Source: Sepioteuthis lessoniana (Eukaryota > Mollusca > Cephalopoda > Myopsida > Loliginidae). From it: DNA of 64,000 nt. Position 1 is the stretch's first letter; every line of letters starts with the position of its first letter. Positions 1 to 10,419 of the stretch are shown in pieces. Under the pieces are notes generated by a model, which was given only the letters and a program-made list of their open reading frames with translations, made no database searches and was not told the DNA's origin. The stretch is from contig OY757921.1 of NCBI GenBank assembly GCA_963585895.1, positions 87,585,807 through 87,649,806 of the forward strand. Direction: 5' to 3'. The translations under genes and the position numbers were made by a program.

Positions 1-119
1 ACGGGATGATTGGTCAAGTTGACTGAAATATTTTAAGTTTTGTTTTATTTTTCAACTGTATGTCATGATCGACGTAGATGATGATATACATTGTGATAGT
101 TGTCTATCAAGAATTATGA

Positions 120-398
120 TATGCACAAGGTGTGTCTGAAAAGTAATAGGACTGGTTTCACCGTTGGAAGGATTCTTCTGTGATGTCCCTTAGCTCCATC
201 GCAACGGCCCTCTTATTGGCCTCCACGCCTTCAGAATGGTACTTTTGACGAATTCGATGAGCTTGAGGAGAACAAAAACTCACACGGAGAAAGACCAGGT
301 GAATAGGAAAGGTGTTCCAGAACTGCGATGTTCCTTTCAGCCAGGAATGTTCAGAGCATTCAATCCTGTCACTTTTAAGACATATCCAGGGAACATCG
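120..398 (-). pseudogene. mariner-type transposase, C-terminal remnant
   Basis: On the minus strand the stretch near 160-240 reads VEANKRAVAMELRDITEESF, the pattern of the last helix of animal mariner transposases (a run like 'ieaikrav..elr.ipeesfq') just before the C-terminus. The D-x34-D catalytic core is not recognisable. With the N-terminal piece at 508-813 it makes one broken element, separated by a SINE-4. The assignment rests on motif resemblance only. Confidence 0.5.
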
Positions 399-507
399 GA
401 TGGTGTATTAGTTAGAAAGCTTGACTAGAAATCCTACACGAGTGAGTTCGGGTCTCATTGGGTGCCCCATTGATATGGACTTGTGCCACATGTAAGCCAA
501 AAACAGT
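399..507 (+). repeat. SINE-4 (tRNA-headed), degraded copy
   Basis: It has a tRNA-like A box (ggtgtattagttag) and B box (gagttcgggtctc), followed by the SINE-4 body 'attgggtgcccc...gccttgtgccacat'. The same body recurs at 8205-8350, 17640-17750 and, on minus, 19665-19790. It sits inside the broken mariner. Confidence 0.6.
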
Positions 508-813
508 TTAGTAAAACACAATTTTTAGACAAATCCAAATCTTACAAACACTTTTATTTTTCATGTCCAGCTGATCTGCGATCATTAGAGTAGTCATGTA
601 ACAATCATCGAACACCACCTGTCTTACCTGTTCGACGTTGTCCTCACTCCTGCTTGTTGAAGGTCTCCTGCTTATGGCGTTATCTTTCTCCACGTCATGA
701 CCCTCTTTGAACCTTCTGTTGTACTCAGAATTATGTGTGCGTGGCATGTTATTTCCATGCAGTTGCTGAAGTATTTTAAGTATTTGTGAAGAGGTTTTCA
801 CCAACCAGACCAA
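508..813 (-). pseudogene. mariner transposase N-terminal (HTH) fragment
   Basis: A 101-aa open frame holds the typical mariner N-terminal DNA-binding region: LKILQQLHGNNMPRTHNSEY, then RRFKEGHDVEKDNA and RRPSTSRSEDNVEQVRQVV, ending in a second helix-turn-helix (MIADQLDMKNKSVCKI). In the family these HTH motifs bind the terminal inverted repeats. No catalytic domain follows, because the element is interrupted by SINE-4 and then decayed. It resembles the GVQW3/FLJ37770-like mariners common in invertebrate genomes. It is non-functional. Confidence 0.7.
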
Positions 814-990
814 AGATTTCGTTTCTCAGTACTCACAGCTGAACAAATTGAAAACCAGAACTTGTATACACAAGCATGAAAAAAGAACAATGATAAAGCT
901 AAGATTATAAATATATACTCCCAATGTATCATTTTAGGTGATAACACCATCTGTTTATCCTTCTTTCGCCCATAGCTCACGCAGCACACC

Positions 991-1511
991 TGTAACATAG
1001 GACCAACGTGTTGTGCTGTAAAAAAAGAAGTTCGCAGAAAAAGAAATACTCAAACTCGAAAGTAAGGGAAGGAAATATAGCAGTCGTTTATTATTTACTT
1101 AGGGCTATGATCGTTGCAACTCGGAAAGTTCATTTTAGTTACTTCTTCTTCTCCCTTCTTCTTGGTGGTAACGGCGGTGTTAAGAGCTGGCTGTTGACAT
1201 ACGCCTGACAGATAGGTCGTAGCAGATTGGGTAGCACGGGCTGGAGTCTCGGAACCTTTGACGCGCCTGTTTTGAAAGCTGCCTTCAACTCTCCCAAAAT
1301 CTCGTGACTTGTTTTCTTATATAGAGATTTTTGGGAACAAATCGAAGATCCCCGAATGTTCGATGTCTCCTGTGAAACTGTCATGAAACGCGTGATAATT
1401 CATCTGTGATTATTCTAAAATCACGTCTAACTTAGCAGGTCATTCTATCCGCACGCACTAGTCTCGTGACACCTTCACTGATTGACGACAGCGCCCGTCC
1501 GTAATATTACA
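991..1511 (-). mobile_element. solo LTR (LTR-O), 521 bp
   Basis: The unit begins TGTAACATAGG and ends ATATTACA (TG...CA), with exact 4-bp flanking duplications CACC at 987-990 and 1512-1515. On the minus strand it starts TGTAATATTACGG and carries AATAAA in its last third (plus-strand tttatt near 1088), so minus is the likely sense strand. No gag or pol sequence is attached. A 4-bp duplication with TG...CA ends is standard for LTR retrotransposon integration. Confidence 0.75.
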
Positions 1512-1604
1512 CACCCATTCCTGTTACTTTTTAGATAGACAACTTATTATTTGATTTTGACCTAATTAAACACTTGCTAAGGAAGAAACAGCAAACTACA
1601 TTAA

Positions 1605-2400
1605 AATAATGATGATAATAATAATAATAATAATAAAGTTTGACATACAAATGGATCACCTAATCTCGACCAGACAATCATCAACATTATCATCATGTTA
1701 TGCCGCTAGCACGGATATCCCTGGCCCTCTCTTTCCACTTCTCCCTATCATTCATCACCTCTGGCAGGTCTTCAGGGCTACATCCTGTATCCTCACATAG
1801 CTGCTGTATGCATGTTCGAGCTGGTCGTCCTGCTTTTGCTTGGCCATCGGCGGGGGTTCATAGGAGTACATCACTTATGAACTCGTCCTTTCTTCCCCAG
1901 CAGTGTCTTGCGTTTCTGGTTCGTCTAGCTTGGATAGTTTCCGAGTTGGGAGGCAGGTGGCCGTATAGTTGGTGATTTGTGGGGTGTTGCTGCCAGGACT
2001 TGTTCAATATTGCTCGCATACCTTATAATAATTAACTAAAAAGAGAACTCGCAGAATTGTGGACTTTGCCATCCCGGCTGACCACAGAGTAAATTGAAAG
2101 AAAGTGAAAAGAAACATAAGTACGGGGACCTTGCTCGGGAATTGAAAAAACAGTGGAACATGAAAGTGACGATTATACCAATTGTAAATGGTGCTCTTGG
2201 TGCAGTCACTAAATGATTGATACAAGGTCTGGAGGACTTGGAAATAACGCGACGAGTGGAGACCATCCAAACAATAGCATTATTAAGATCGACCAGAATA
2301 CTTAGAAGAGTTCTGGAGACTTGAGGAGACTTGTTGTCACTCAAACTCTAGTGAAAGACCATCTCTTAACACTGATGTGAAAAACTCTCAAGGTGTAAAA
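1605..2400 (+). pseudogene. LINE-R 3' fragment, split by RTE-A
   Basis: (AAT)n at 1609-1635 leads into 'gacatacaaatggatcacctaat', the start of the LINE-R endonuclease-like C-terminus. The sequence resumes at about 2019 with 'ccttataataattaac' and encodes RRIVDFAIPADHRV, KYGDLARELKKQWN, MKVTIIPIVNGALGAVT and ETIQTIALLRSTRILRRVLE with frame breaks. It ends with the conserved 3' UTR (gtgaaagaccatctc...aaaactctcaagg). RT-bearing parts are absent, so it is 5'-truncated. Confidence 0.75.
1681..2018 (-). mobile_element. RTE-A 3' fragment inserted in LINE-R
   Basis: The plus strand reads catcaac...catcatg, the reverse of the TGATGA tail. It is followed by the C-terminal RTE-A coding region (antisense of the GRAKAGRPARTYIQQL and EDLPE-DREEW regions), reaching the NKSWQQHPT region near 2000. 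It divides the LINE-R fragment, so it inserted later. It is 5'-truncated. Confidence 0.8.
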
Positions 2401-2484
2401 TAACAAAAATAGACTACATGTATCGAGAAAAAAGAAGGATGAGTAGTCGCCAGCCCTGAAAATAGTATCGATTCATCAATACCA

Positions 2485-2660
2485 TATTTACACAACCCCT
2501 CCGCTCGGACAGGATATGACACAAGGTCAGTTTTTAAGCGGAGTTTAACAGGTTTGAATTCAGAGTTTTCCTTCTCCTAGATTAGTTGCCTCAGCAAGGC
2601 TGAAGAACCTAGTCTGCCATGCTATTTACCCATAGCTGGAGGGAGAATAATTGGATTCAT
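2485..2660 (-). repeat. SINE-1 3' half
   Basis: This is antisense to the SINE-1 body: cctccgctcggacaggatat, then agtttaacaggtttgaattc, then tttacccatagctgg. It matches 3680-3880 closely. The tRNA head is missing or merged with the adjacent LINE-R. Confidence 0.7.
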
Positions 2661-3204
2661 GAATACAAGGATTTGAATATAACATAAAATTAAGCAAAGG
2701 AAGACTTGTTATCGTGATGAGAAAAAATACAGACAGCATAATGATCGTCAGAACAACAACAACGAGGAAACAAAAATGGAAAAAAAATTACTATATATAT
2801 ATATCAATCGACAAATAGACGAAATCTTACACAAGAAAACCTGAACATGGCTACAGAGAGGAAACTCTGTGAGAAGGTAAATGTAGACTGATAGCAGCAC
2901 ATAACAACGCCACAACGACCAATTATTTTAAAGCGATAATTGATAACACTTAACAGAATAGCAAGCATAAGTTATGTGGTGACAAAAATTAAATGGTAAA
3001 TCATATAATCAGTAAATGTCACAAACTAGCACAAAAGAGCATAATCTTGGCACGGCTGGTCGGGAAAGGTGATTTATTGGGAATAGTGCAAGAAATTGAA
3101 ATTCGACCATACTACTGAATTTTATATGCACGAACCAGTAGCTGTCTTAGAGAATAAGGCGCAAACATTTCTTCGGAATTTTTAAATAAAAATGGATTCT
3201 CTAA

Positions 3205-3395
3205 TGCTAGATGACGCGACCTAGGATCCCTTAAGCCTAGATGATCCCCTAGGATCCCCTAAGCCTAGATTATCTCCTAAGATCACCTAAACCTAGATGA
3301 TCCCCTAAGCCTAGATGATATCCTAGGATCCCCTAAGCCTATATCCCCTAAGCCTAGATAATCCCCTGAGCCTAGATGACCCGACCTAGTGATAA
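3205..3395. repeat. short tandem repeat of cctagatgatcccctaag type
   Basis: Imperfect tandem copies of an 18-26 bp unit built from 'cctagatgatcccctaag' and 'aggatcccctaag'. It lies within the LINE-R copy between its knuckle and endonuclease-like regions and has disrupted that frame. Confidence 0.8.
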
Positions 3396-3583
3396 ATAAC
3401 AAAGATAGAACCTGACATTTACTGGACTTTGCTGACTAGAGCGAGAAAATCAAAGAAAACGAATAATGACACTTAACCCTTAAACCTTGTCAGAGAACTA
3501 AAAAATCAATGGAACATAAATGTGACAGTAATACCAATTGTAATTGGTGCACATGGTACGGTCAATAAACGCTAAGTAACAAG

Positions 3584-3885
3584 ATGGAGGAGGTGCCCGT
3601 GGTGTAATGGTTATCGTCGCAGGATGTGGACACGGCGACACGAGTTCAAATCCTGGACATGACTGATTGCATTTCACATAGCACTAATACCCTTGGGAAA
3701 GGTATGAATCCAAATATTCTCCCTCCAGCTATTTTAAATAGTAGGGCAGACTAGGTTCTTCAGCCTTGGTGAGGCAACTAGTCTAGGAGAAGGAAAACTC
3801 TGAATTCAAACCTGTTAAACTCCGCTTAAAAATTGACCTTGTGTCATATCCTGCCCGAGCGGAGGGGTTGGTAAATATGATAAAG
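3584..3885 (+). repeat. SINE-1, full-length copy with 13-bp TSD
   Basis: The tRNA-like head (A box tggtgtaatggttatc, B box gagttcaaatcc) is followed by the shared central domain 'acccttgggaaaggtatgaa...ccctccagct' and the SINE-1 tail ending ggaggggttggtaaat. It is flanked by exact duplications gctaagtaacaag at 3571-3583 and 3886-3898. It interrupts the LINE-R copy. Confidence 0.9.
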
Positions 3886-4045
3886 GCTAAGTAACAAGGA
3901 TAGAATAGTTGGAAATCGAAGGAGGAGTACCGGCCATCTAAACTACAAACATACTGAGAATGTTCTTGGAAACCTAAGGAAACTTATCGTAACATAGACC
4001 CCAGTGAAAGACCATCAGCTAGGACTGCTGTAAAAAACTCGCAAT

Positions 4046-4612
4046 GAATGCATAAGGCTCCTAGATCGGGGGAGGATGGGGCAGTGAGAGAAGGGTACAA
4101 GGTCGAAGCACTCCTTCTGAAGTCAAGCCTGGTTCTCTTTGAACTTGTGGGCCGGCGCCGAGTCCTGCTGCCACACCCAGGGTCTGCCACCGGCCACCTG
4201 ATTGCACCAGGAGATCACCACACTCTTCAACACATCTAGGTACACCTTGGTGTTGACTTTCATAACCCTAGCCGGAAACGTTGTTTTCGTCACTGTGGGC
4301 ACGCCCCTATTATTCGTGGCATTTTGCATTTTCATTTTGAGGGTGCTGGCAATGGTCCTATTGTCATAACTTGGATCTGTAGAGAGCATGAGTTATACAG
4401 CGGCGCATCTCCGATCTCGCTCGTTGAACATTGTGTCACTTTCAGACATAATAGAAGGCTCCTATTGCTCTTGGCATTTATACACAACTGGCCAACTAGT
4501 AGATGGTCTGCAACAAAAAAAAAAAAAAAAGAAAAGAAAACCGATTTTCATTAAAAGGAAATGGAACCATGTCGTCTTTTCTAGGGCAACAATTTTATCG
4601 TTCCACCCTGTA
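4046..4612 (-). pseudogene. Tc/mariner-like transposon, truncated
   Basis: The minus strand encodes transposase pieces: MLSTDPSYDNRTIASTLKM (N-terminal), VNTKVYLDVLKSVVISWCNQ, and GGRPWVWQQDSAPAHKFKE with the second catalytic D of the DDE/D triad. The element is out of frame and lacks the third acidic residue and C-terminus, because the left end is missing. The surviving terminus near 4590-4612 reads attttatcgttccaccctgta, matching the end of the fuller copy at 42634-43664. It abuts an RTE-A fragment directly. Confidence 0.75.
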
Positions 4613-4935
4613 CACAAGAATACTGCGAGCAATATTGAACAAGTCCTGGAGGCAACACTTGACAAAGAAGCAGCTATATAGTCACCTACCACTCATCTCT
4701 AAAATTTTCAAAGTTAGACGAACCAGACATGCAGGACACTGCTGGAGAAGTAGGAAAGAGATCATAAGAGACTTACTCCTATGGACCCCTTCATATGGTC
4801 GAGCAAAGGCAGGGCGACTGGCTCGAATCTACATACAGCAACTCTGTGAGGATGCAGGGTGTAGCCCTGGAGACCTGCCAGAAGCGATAAACGATAGGGA
4901 GGGGTGGTGAGAGAGGGTCAGATGATGATGGTGAT
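4613..4935 (+). pseudogene. RTE-A C-terminal fragment
   Basis: The plus frame encodes TRILRAILNKSWRQHLTKKQ, TRHAGHCWRSRKEIIRDLLL, SYGRAKAGRLARIYIQQLCE and DLPEAINDREGW, the conserved C-terminus of RTE-A. It ends in gatgatgatgg, the TGATGA tail. It is 5'-truncated and carries stops. It starts exactly at the terminus of the Tc-like element. Confidence 0.85.
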
Positions 4936-5010
4936 AACCCCAGGGAAAAACCATCAGTCAACGATGATGTGAAAAACTCTCTAAACAGTAAAATAGTGTT
5001 TATAATAATT
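4936..5010 (+). repeat. LINE-R 3' UTR remnant
   Basis: 'ccccagggaaaaaccatcag' followed by 'gtgaaaaactctctaaacag' matches the 3' UTR of LINE-R copies at 2340-2395, 4000-4040, 11010-11060 and 40820-40870. Confidence 0.6.
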
Positions 5011-6380
5011 ATAATGTGAACTGGCAAGTCGGAAAGAACATACTTGAGAATAACCCCCTATATGAATGGAAACACAAATTACTGAAAGCATCTTAGAACT
5101 CAGCACTACAACTTCAATGTTAACACAAGCGGACAGAAAAATATAGAACTAAGAAAAAAGGAAAAAAGCATGACTGAGAGGAACACTATATTACCATCTC
5201 TCAGGAACCAAGGCAGTAAAAAAAAGTAAAAAAAGTGAACAAAATATTAGCAAATGAACTAATGGGAAACATGAGGAGCGCAACTAGTTTGTGATAAAAT
5301 TGGTATTCCTTACAAAGGAACCCGAACAGAAATACAAAACCAGAATGATAAATGAGACGGGAAGGACAAATAAAGTACCTGCAGCAGCAAATGAAAGCAC
5401 CAAGGAAGGAAAAACGCGCAAAAGGTACTTAGGAATGAAAAGACCAAAATAAAACTGTAGGCAAGACTGATAACTGAAAGAAATAAATAGCGAAAAGGGG
5501 GAGACTGAAAAGATACGGAGACCGGAACAAGCAATGTAATTAAAACAGGACATTCCACAATAAAGATGGAAAATTCTACCAACAAGTCGATGTAGAATGT
5601 ACTAAGATAAACCAACAATTACATTCAAAGGAAACAAAAAATTTTGGCGTAAAATATGGTAACGGAATGAACATAACTGAAAAGTCGATCCGATCGGATA
5701 TTTAACTGGAAAAAAGAATTTGAAGAATTAAAAGAATTCGCGTGGGCAGACATAGACTGGGAATCACAACGAGCAACACTCAAGAAAGTACAAAAATAGA
5801 TTGAAAAAAAAAAAAACAGATCTTGACGTGACTGAGAGATTCTAGTTTTAAAAATCGCACCAATCCCAGAAAGATCGTGCAAACAACTGAATAAATAGCT
5901 TGAAGATGCAAATTTACCCGGGTGGATGGTGGCAAAGAAAACTATCCTGATCAAGAGAGACGCCCGAAAAGGAACAGTCCCAAAGCAACCTTTCACCGAT
6001 AACGTGTCTACCGATGATGAGGAAAATTCTAACCCTACAGATTGAAGAAAAAATGTATCACTTACTTGAACACCGCAGATTGTTACCGGAAAAACAGGAA
6101 AGATGCGTCAAATGAAGAAGTGGAACCGATAACCAATGCGCTGCACATCCACAAGGAGACCAAAACAGGGCGGGAAGATTTAGGCATAGCGTAGTTTGGT
6201 TATAGTCCTGAAAACTTGGATAACAGAATATTGGAAAATATACAAAATATTCCAATTCACAAACTCCACCACAAAATCCATGAGAAGCAGGAATGTGGAA
6301 TTAACAGCCGGAGGGGAAAATCTACCTGAGATAGAAATCGAGAGAGTATCTTTCAGTGAGTTTCGTTCTCACCACGGCTA

Positions 6381-7260
6381 CGAGGATCATTAAATAAGTT
6401 TTTAGACTTTTTTCGTATGGGCACTTTTATGGAGAGTACACACATGAAACTCTAGTCCCCTTCGAAGTAATCTCCTCCGGCTGTAATGCACTAGCTGTAC
6501 CGTTCCAACAACTTCTGGAAGGCCTCGTGGAAGTCCTCTTGAGTGCGCGTGTCAATGACCTTCGTCACAGCCTCTTTCATCTCCTCTATTGTCTCATGAC
6601 GACAGCCTCGGAGCTTAGGGAATAACCAAAAGTCACTGGAAGCAAGGTCTGGACTATAGTGAGGCTGAGGAACTGTCTTGATGCTTATCTTGGTCAAATA
6701 GTCAGTGACAAGGATGGAGTTGTGGACTGGTGCATTGTCCTGGTAGAAATGCCACTGACCCAATTTAAAGAGTGCTGGCCTCTTCCAACGGAATCTTTTC
6801 CTGAACTCCCTTAAAATCTCAACATAGTAACCCTAACCGTAACCCTTTGGCCAATTAACTCTGGTGTATTGACTTCCTTACACCCCCCACACCTCACATC
6901 ATCCCTCAGAGACTACATGCCTTCCTTGAATCTTTTATGCCACTCAAAAACGGATGCTCGATTCCTGCAAGATGGTCTGAAAGCAGTCTGAAGTGTTCCA
7001 TACGTTTCTGTGGTATTTTTTTTTTTCCAAGTTTAAAACAGACTTTTATTGCATATCGTTCTTTGAAAGTGTCAAATTGCATTTTTGAAATTCGCTAACT
7101 GTGACAATCAGGCTTTACTAGGGTGTATTCCAATTGCTGCTGTAGCCGTTCATTTAAACCTGAAATTATAAAAATCGGCCAGTCATCTCATAAGATGTAC
7201 AGCAATAACACAGTGAATTCTCAAGAGTCTACGACAATTTTAAATGCCTGTACAAAACGC
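6381..7260 (-). pseudogene. mariner (GVQW3-like), decayed
   Basis: The 90-aa open frame at 6491-6763 (minus) holds the C-terminal catalytic half: WHFYQDNAPVHN, then QPHYSPDLASSDFWLFPKL. The two aspartates are 35 positions apart, which is the D-x34-D mariner signature. It continues HETIEEMKEAVTKVIDTRTQ. The upstream N-terminal half (6780-7060) is frameshifted. The element begins at a TA dinucleotide (6379-6380) with cgaggatcattaaataag, the same terminus as 16608. Its right terminus is eroded. The transposase would be inactive. Confidence 0.85.
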
Positions 7261-7486
7261 ACCACTGTTATTTTGAAAATGAACATGAGAATTTGATATA
7301 ACCAATAAGCATATTCCCCTAGGATATAGAAATGAAATCTAGCAGTAAAAAATTTGCCAAGCTAATTATTAAAAGTAGAAAAAGAGAAACAACAGAAGGA
7401 ATTGAACTACCAAATCAAAAATACGTCAGGACCCTAAGAAAGAATAAAAAATAGAATACTTTGGAAATAATAACAAAAGAGTTTCT

Positions 7487-8028
7487 TGTTGCGTAGCCAT
7501 ATACACGAATATGGCCATGTCCGAAATAGACATGTAATGTTCATTACTACAGAACATATAAAGAACAGGAATCTCAAAAACACGTAACGACTTCTTGTTC
7601 AGGCACGAAACCTTTTTATTAACTTTGAGTTAAAGGTTTCGACGTAAGGAGGAGAGACACAATATTCTATGCTGTCTTATTCATTTGGCCCCCAACTCGA
7701 GCGGCCCCCATCGGGCGCACGTTCGCCTCGCGCCTGCGAGCTCCAAAATCGATCCTTCTCGTTCGGCGTCCAAAACTCGACTCTTATTTTCTTCAAATTC
7801 TCACACAAACTTCCGCATGCTTCCGGTGCGTGACGTCACCCGCACCTTGTCACCCAGTATCGTCTCGAACTGTTATGACATCTGAGTGACACCTCCATCC
7901 GCTTGCGCGCACTCACGTTAACACATGCTTCAATCTTACACCCAACCAACCCATGTGCGGAGCCGAAAGGTTCTCAGCCTAACTAAACTCAAAGGCATGA
8001 ACCGAAATCCCTCGGCTATTTCATAACA
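7487..8028 (-). mobile_element. solo LTR (LTR-M), 542 bp
   Basis: It starts TGTTGCGTAGCCATATACAC and ends TATTTCATAACA, with 4-bp duplications TTCT at 7483-7486 and 8029-8032. It is about 550 bp and homologous to 14529-15072 (opposite strand) and 33632-34184. On minus it begins TGTTATGAAATAGCCGAGG and carries AATAAA near its 3' end. Its middle is GC-rich (gtgacgtcacc region). It splits the LINE-R copy. Confidence 0.85.
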
Positions 8029-8204
8029 TTCTCAGAAGAATAAGAAAGCTTCTTAAAACCAATCTTTACTGCAGAAATCTTATCAAAGAGATAAATATTT
8101 GGCTAGTCCCTCTTGTAATGCAAAGGGAAGAAACTTAGACAAATTCTAAAGAATAAACAATTGATGACTATGCCTCATGAGTTTCATTCGAGAAATGACG
8201 TAGA

Positions 8205-8350
8205 CAGACCATTTGTGTTCAGAAAAAGAGCACTTGCATGGTGTAATGGTTAGCAAGCTAGACTTGCAAACCTGCAGGAGTGAGTTCGAGTCTCATTGGG
8301 TGCCCCAACAGATTCAGCCTTGTGCAACATCTAAGCAAAACAGTTATCAA
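8205..8350 (+). repeat. SINE-4
   Basis: A box tggtgtaatggttagc and B box gagttcgagtctcattgg, then 'tgccccaacagattcagcct' and 'gtgcaacatctaagca'. This is the best-preserved SINE-4 here. A truncated SINE-3 follows immediately. Confidence 0.8.
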
Positions 8351-8565
8351 ATTACTACTTTCACCAATGGTCCGGGAGACCAGGGTTCAATCCCAGGGCG
8401 CATCAAACCAAAGACTTTAAAAGTGGTACTTGATACCGCCTTGCTTAACACTCAGTAATATTAGGTACGTATCAAGGAGCAGCGCCCTTCCCTAAACTTC
8501 AGTGTAGTAGCTATTAAAAAGGGAGCCTTCTTGTCACCCTCGACTACGGTCACCAACTTGACGTT
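8351..8565 (+). repeat. SINE-3, 5'-truncated
   Basis: It enters the SINE-3 at its B-box side (gaccagggttcaatcccagg), continues 'catcaaaccaaagactttaa', 'cttaacactcagtaatatta' and 'ggagccttcttgtcaccctc', and ends 'ggtcaccaacttgacgtttac'. The A-box half is absent, so it may be a dimer junction with the SINE-4 before it. Confidence 0.75.
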
Positions 8566-8695
8566 TACTTTATGTGTTAGGAAAAGAAACTGAATCTTTT
8601 TTAAAGCAGCACAAAATAATACCAGGAGGATTAATTATTTTTAAGCGAAAAATGATGAAATAGAAAAATAGACGAAACGATTAATCTTAAGTAAG

Positions 8696-8946
8696 TTGTC
8701 TCCCTTTAGTCGAGGATGACCCAAAGGCTCCCTTTTCAATAGCTACTACACCAAGGTGTAGAGGAGAGCAATACTCCTTTCCCTAGATTGCTCCACTTTA
8801 CCCTTGATCCCTACCTTATAATGCAGCGCGTTAAGCAAGGCGGCATCAAGTTCTATTTTTTGAGTCTTTGGTATGACTCGACATGGGATTGAACCCTGGT
8901 CTCCCATACCGTTGGTGAACACTCTGCTCATTAGGCCAATGGTAGG
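8696..8946 (-). repeat. SINE-3, nearly complete
   Basis: Antisense SINE-3 from 'gtcgaggatgacccaaaggc' to the tRNA A box region (ctcattaggccaatgg). Flanks 'gattaatcttaagtaa' and 'gattaatcataacgtaagtaa' look like an imperfect target-site duplication. It splits LINE-R coding sequence: KETESFL side left, NHNVSKCSQLAQ side right. Confidence 0.8.
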
Positions 8947-9095
8947 ATTAATCATAACGTAAGTAAATGCAGCCAACTTGCTCAAAAGGAGAACACGACT
9001 AGGCTCGACTGGGTGGAAAATGGGATCCACTGGAAATCGTGCACGATATTGAATTTTGACATTATTACTAAATGTACAAACTAATCACAGTCCTT

Positions 9096-9668
9096 TGGTT
9101 TGGTTTGGTTTGTTGGGTTTTATGGCATATCAACCTTTGTAGGTTTTTTAACACCAAATCCATTTTTATGTGAATAATCTGTTCTATTTAAAACAATTCA
9201 GTTAAGCATAAGTACACTGTTTGTCAAAAACATTTCTATTTGAAACTATTCAAGCAGTTATATGTAACAATTCAGTTAATTGTAAATACAGTTTTAATGT
9301 CAAAAACAGTTCTATTTCAAATAATTCAGTTAAGCATAATCATTTAGTTTAAATGTAAGTACGGTTTAATTGTCAAAAACATTTCTATTTCAAGCTATTC
9401 AGTTTAGTCAAACAATTCATTTTAGCATAAGTATGCTGTTAGTTCTATTTAACCCATAGATAGGACCCTTATTAAGTGCTACCACGCCGGGCCAGAGTGG
9501 ACCTGGGAGCGATGACAATGAAGGGGTACTCCGCATTCCCCAAAGCTCCAGCACTGCTGGAACCTCACCATCAGATTGTTTAGTGTCATATCCAGGATAC
9601 TCGTTAGTGGGGTCTTACCCCTCTGCAGAAGTGCAGTCAGTGTATTCTACAGCCCCAGCTGACTGGGC
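9096..9668 (-). mobile_element. composite retroposon CR with 13-bp TSD
   Basis: Plus-strand order is: tttggtttggtttg and the hairpin tail (tatggcatatcaaccttt), an array of 53-56 bp units (cagttctatttcaaataatt type, 9180-9450), then the A domain (cccatagataggaccctt to cagctgactgggc). Flanks are aatcacagtcctt at 9083-9095 and aatcgcagtcctt at 9669-9681, a 13-bp duplication with one mismatch. LINE-R coding runs up to and resumes after the element. The duplication shows that tail, array and A domain inserted as one unit. Confidence 0.85.
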
Positions 9669-10090
9669 AATCGCAGTCCTTGAAATTGAAACGAAAAAAT
9701 TCTCTTAAATTTTGAAATACAAACAGATCCCGATTTCCCAGCTAGAAGACCAAACTTAGTGCAAGTTAGTATTTAAAAAAAAGAACTTTTTGGTGGATTT
9801 TTTTTTCCAGCGAATAAGAGAGTGAAAATTAAAAAAAAGTTTAAAAATACACTTGTACTTGGACCTTGCCAGAAAACTTAAAATACTGGGAAATATGCTG
9901 GGGAAGGTAATACCAGTTGCCGTAGGCGCACTTGGAACGGTTCTCAAAATCTTAGAAAGGGGATTGCAGTCCGGAAGAAGAATCGAGACTATCCCGAAAC
10001 AACATTGTCGATATCGGCAAGAATAATCATAAGAGTAAAAAAAAAAAACAATGTTGTCACTTATACCCCAGTGAAAGCCCAATAAAAACG

Positions 10091-10405
10091 AAGAAAAAGA
10101 AAATAGTTTGTATTATAGTGTATTTTACTGTGTTAGAAGATAACTGAATAAATGTGAAGGAAAGCAAAAAGCTGAAAATATACTTAGATCTTGCCAGAGG
10201 ACTGAAAAATAATTTGGAACATGAAAGTGACAGTAAAATCAATGGTATGCAGGGGCATTTGAACATTTCCAAAGATCTTGTAAAAAAAGGTTCGATCACC
10301 TGGGGATTAGAGTAAGAATCGAAACCCTTAAGACTATGGCACTACTAAAATCAGTTTGAATACTAAAAATTAGTTATAGCCAGTATGGAAAACCTTGAAG
10401 GGGTA
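10091..10405 (+). pseudogene. LINE-R 3' end, second partial copy
   Basis: Contains 'atacttagatcttgccagag', 'gaacatgaaagtgacagtaa' and RIETLKTMALLKSV-like coding, then a (taat)n tail near 10405. It duplicates the end of the preceding copy and is itself full of stops. Confidence 0.6.
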
Positions 10406-10419
10406 AAATAATTATAATA

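Larger units (their letters stand above)
2661..4040 (+). pseudogene. LINE-R copy, decayed, split by SINE-1
   Basis: Frame-shifted translation shows the R2-group-like C-terminal region in order. First come NAIKAK-like and CCHC-knuckle remnants near 2880-3040 (KLCGDKN...NHIISKCHKLAQK), then GDLLGIVQEIEI near 3070, a small tandem repeat (3205-3395), and VRELKNQWNINVTVIPIVIG near 3490. The copy resumes after the SINE with a LINE-R 3' UTR (ccagtgaaagaccatcagct). Many stops show it is old. No RT palm is visible here. Confidence 0.6.
5030..10090 (+). pseudogene. LINE-R near-full copy, shredded by nested insertions
   Basis: Pieces appear in the right order for an R2-group-like LINE. PGWMVAKKTILIKRDARKGT (RT entry) is near 5920. 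SWITEYWKIYKIF-like and VELTAGGENLPEIEIERVSF (RT palm region) are near 6200-6350. TTEGIELPNQKYVRTL is near 7400. LRRIRKLLKTNLYCRNLIKE and RNDVDRP are at 8030-8210. A KETESFL-like motif is near 8590, and CSQLAQKENTTRLDWVENG (knuckle side) at 8960-9040. FEIQTD and RRPNL (endonuclease side) are near 9705-9745, then VIPVAVGALGTVLKILERGL near 9905. Between them lie a mariner, LTR-M, SINE-4, two SINE-3s and a CR. All frames are broken, so it is a fossil. The region 5030-5640 is A-rich and only presumed to belong. Confidence 0.65.

Noticed and set aside
5284..5996. Minus-strand frames of 89-123 aa
   Set aside because: Shadows of A-rich LINE-R sequence on the plus strand.
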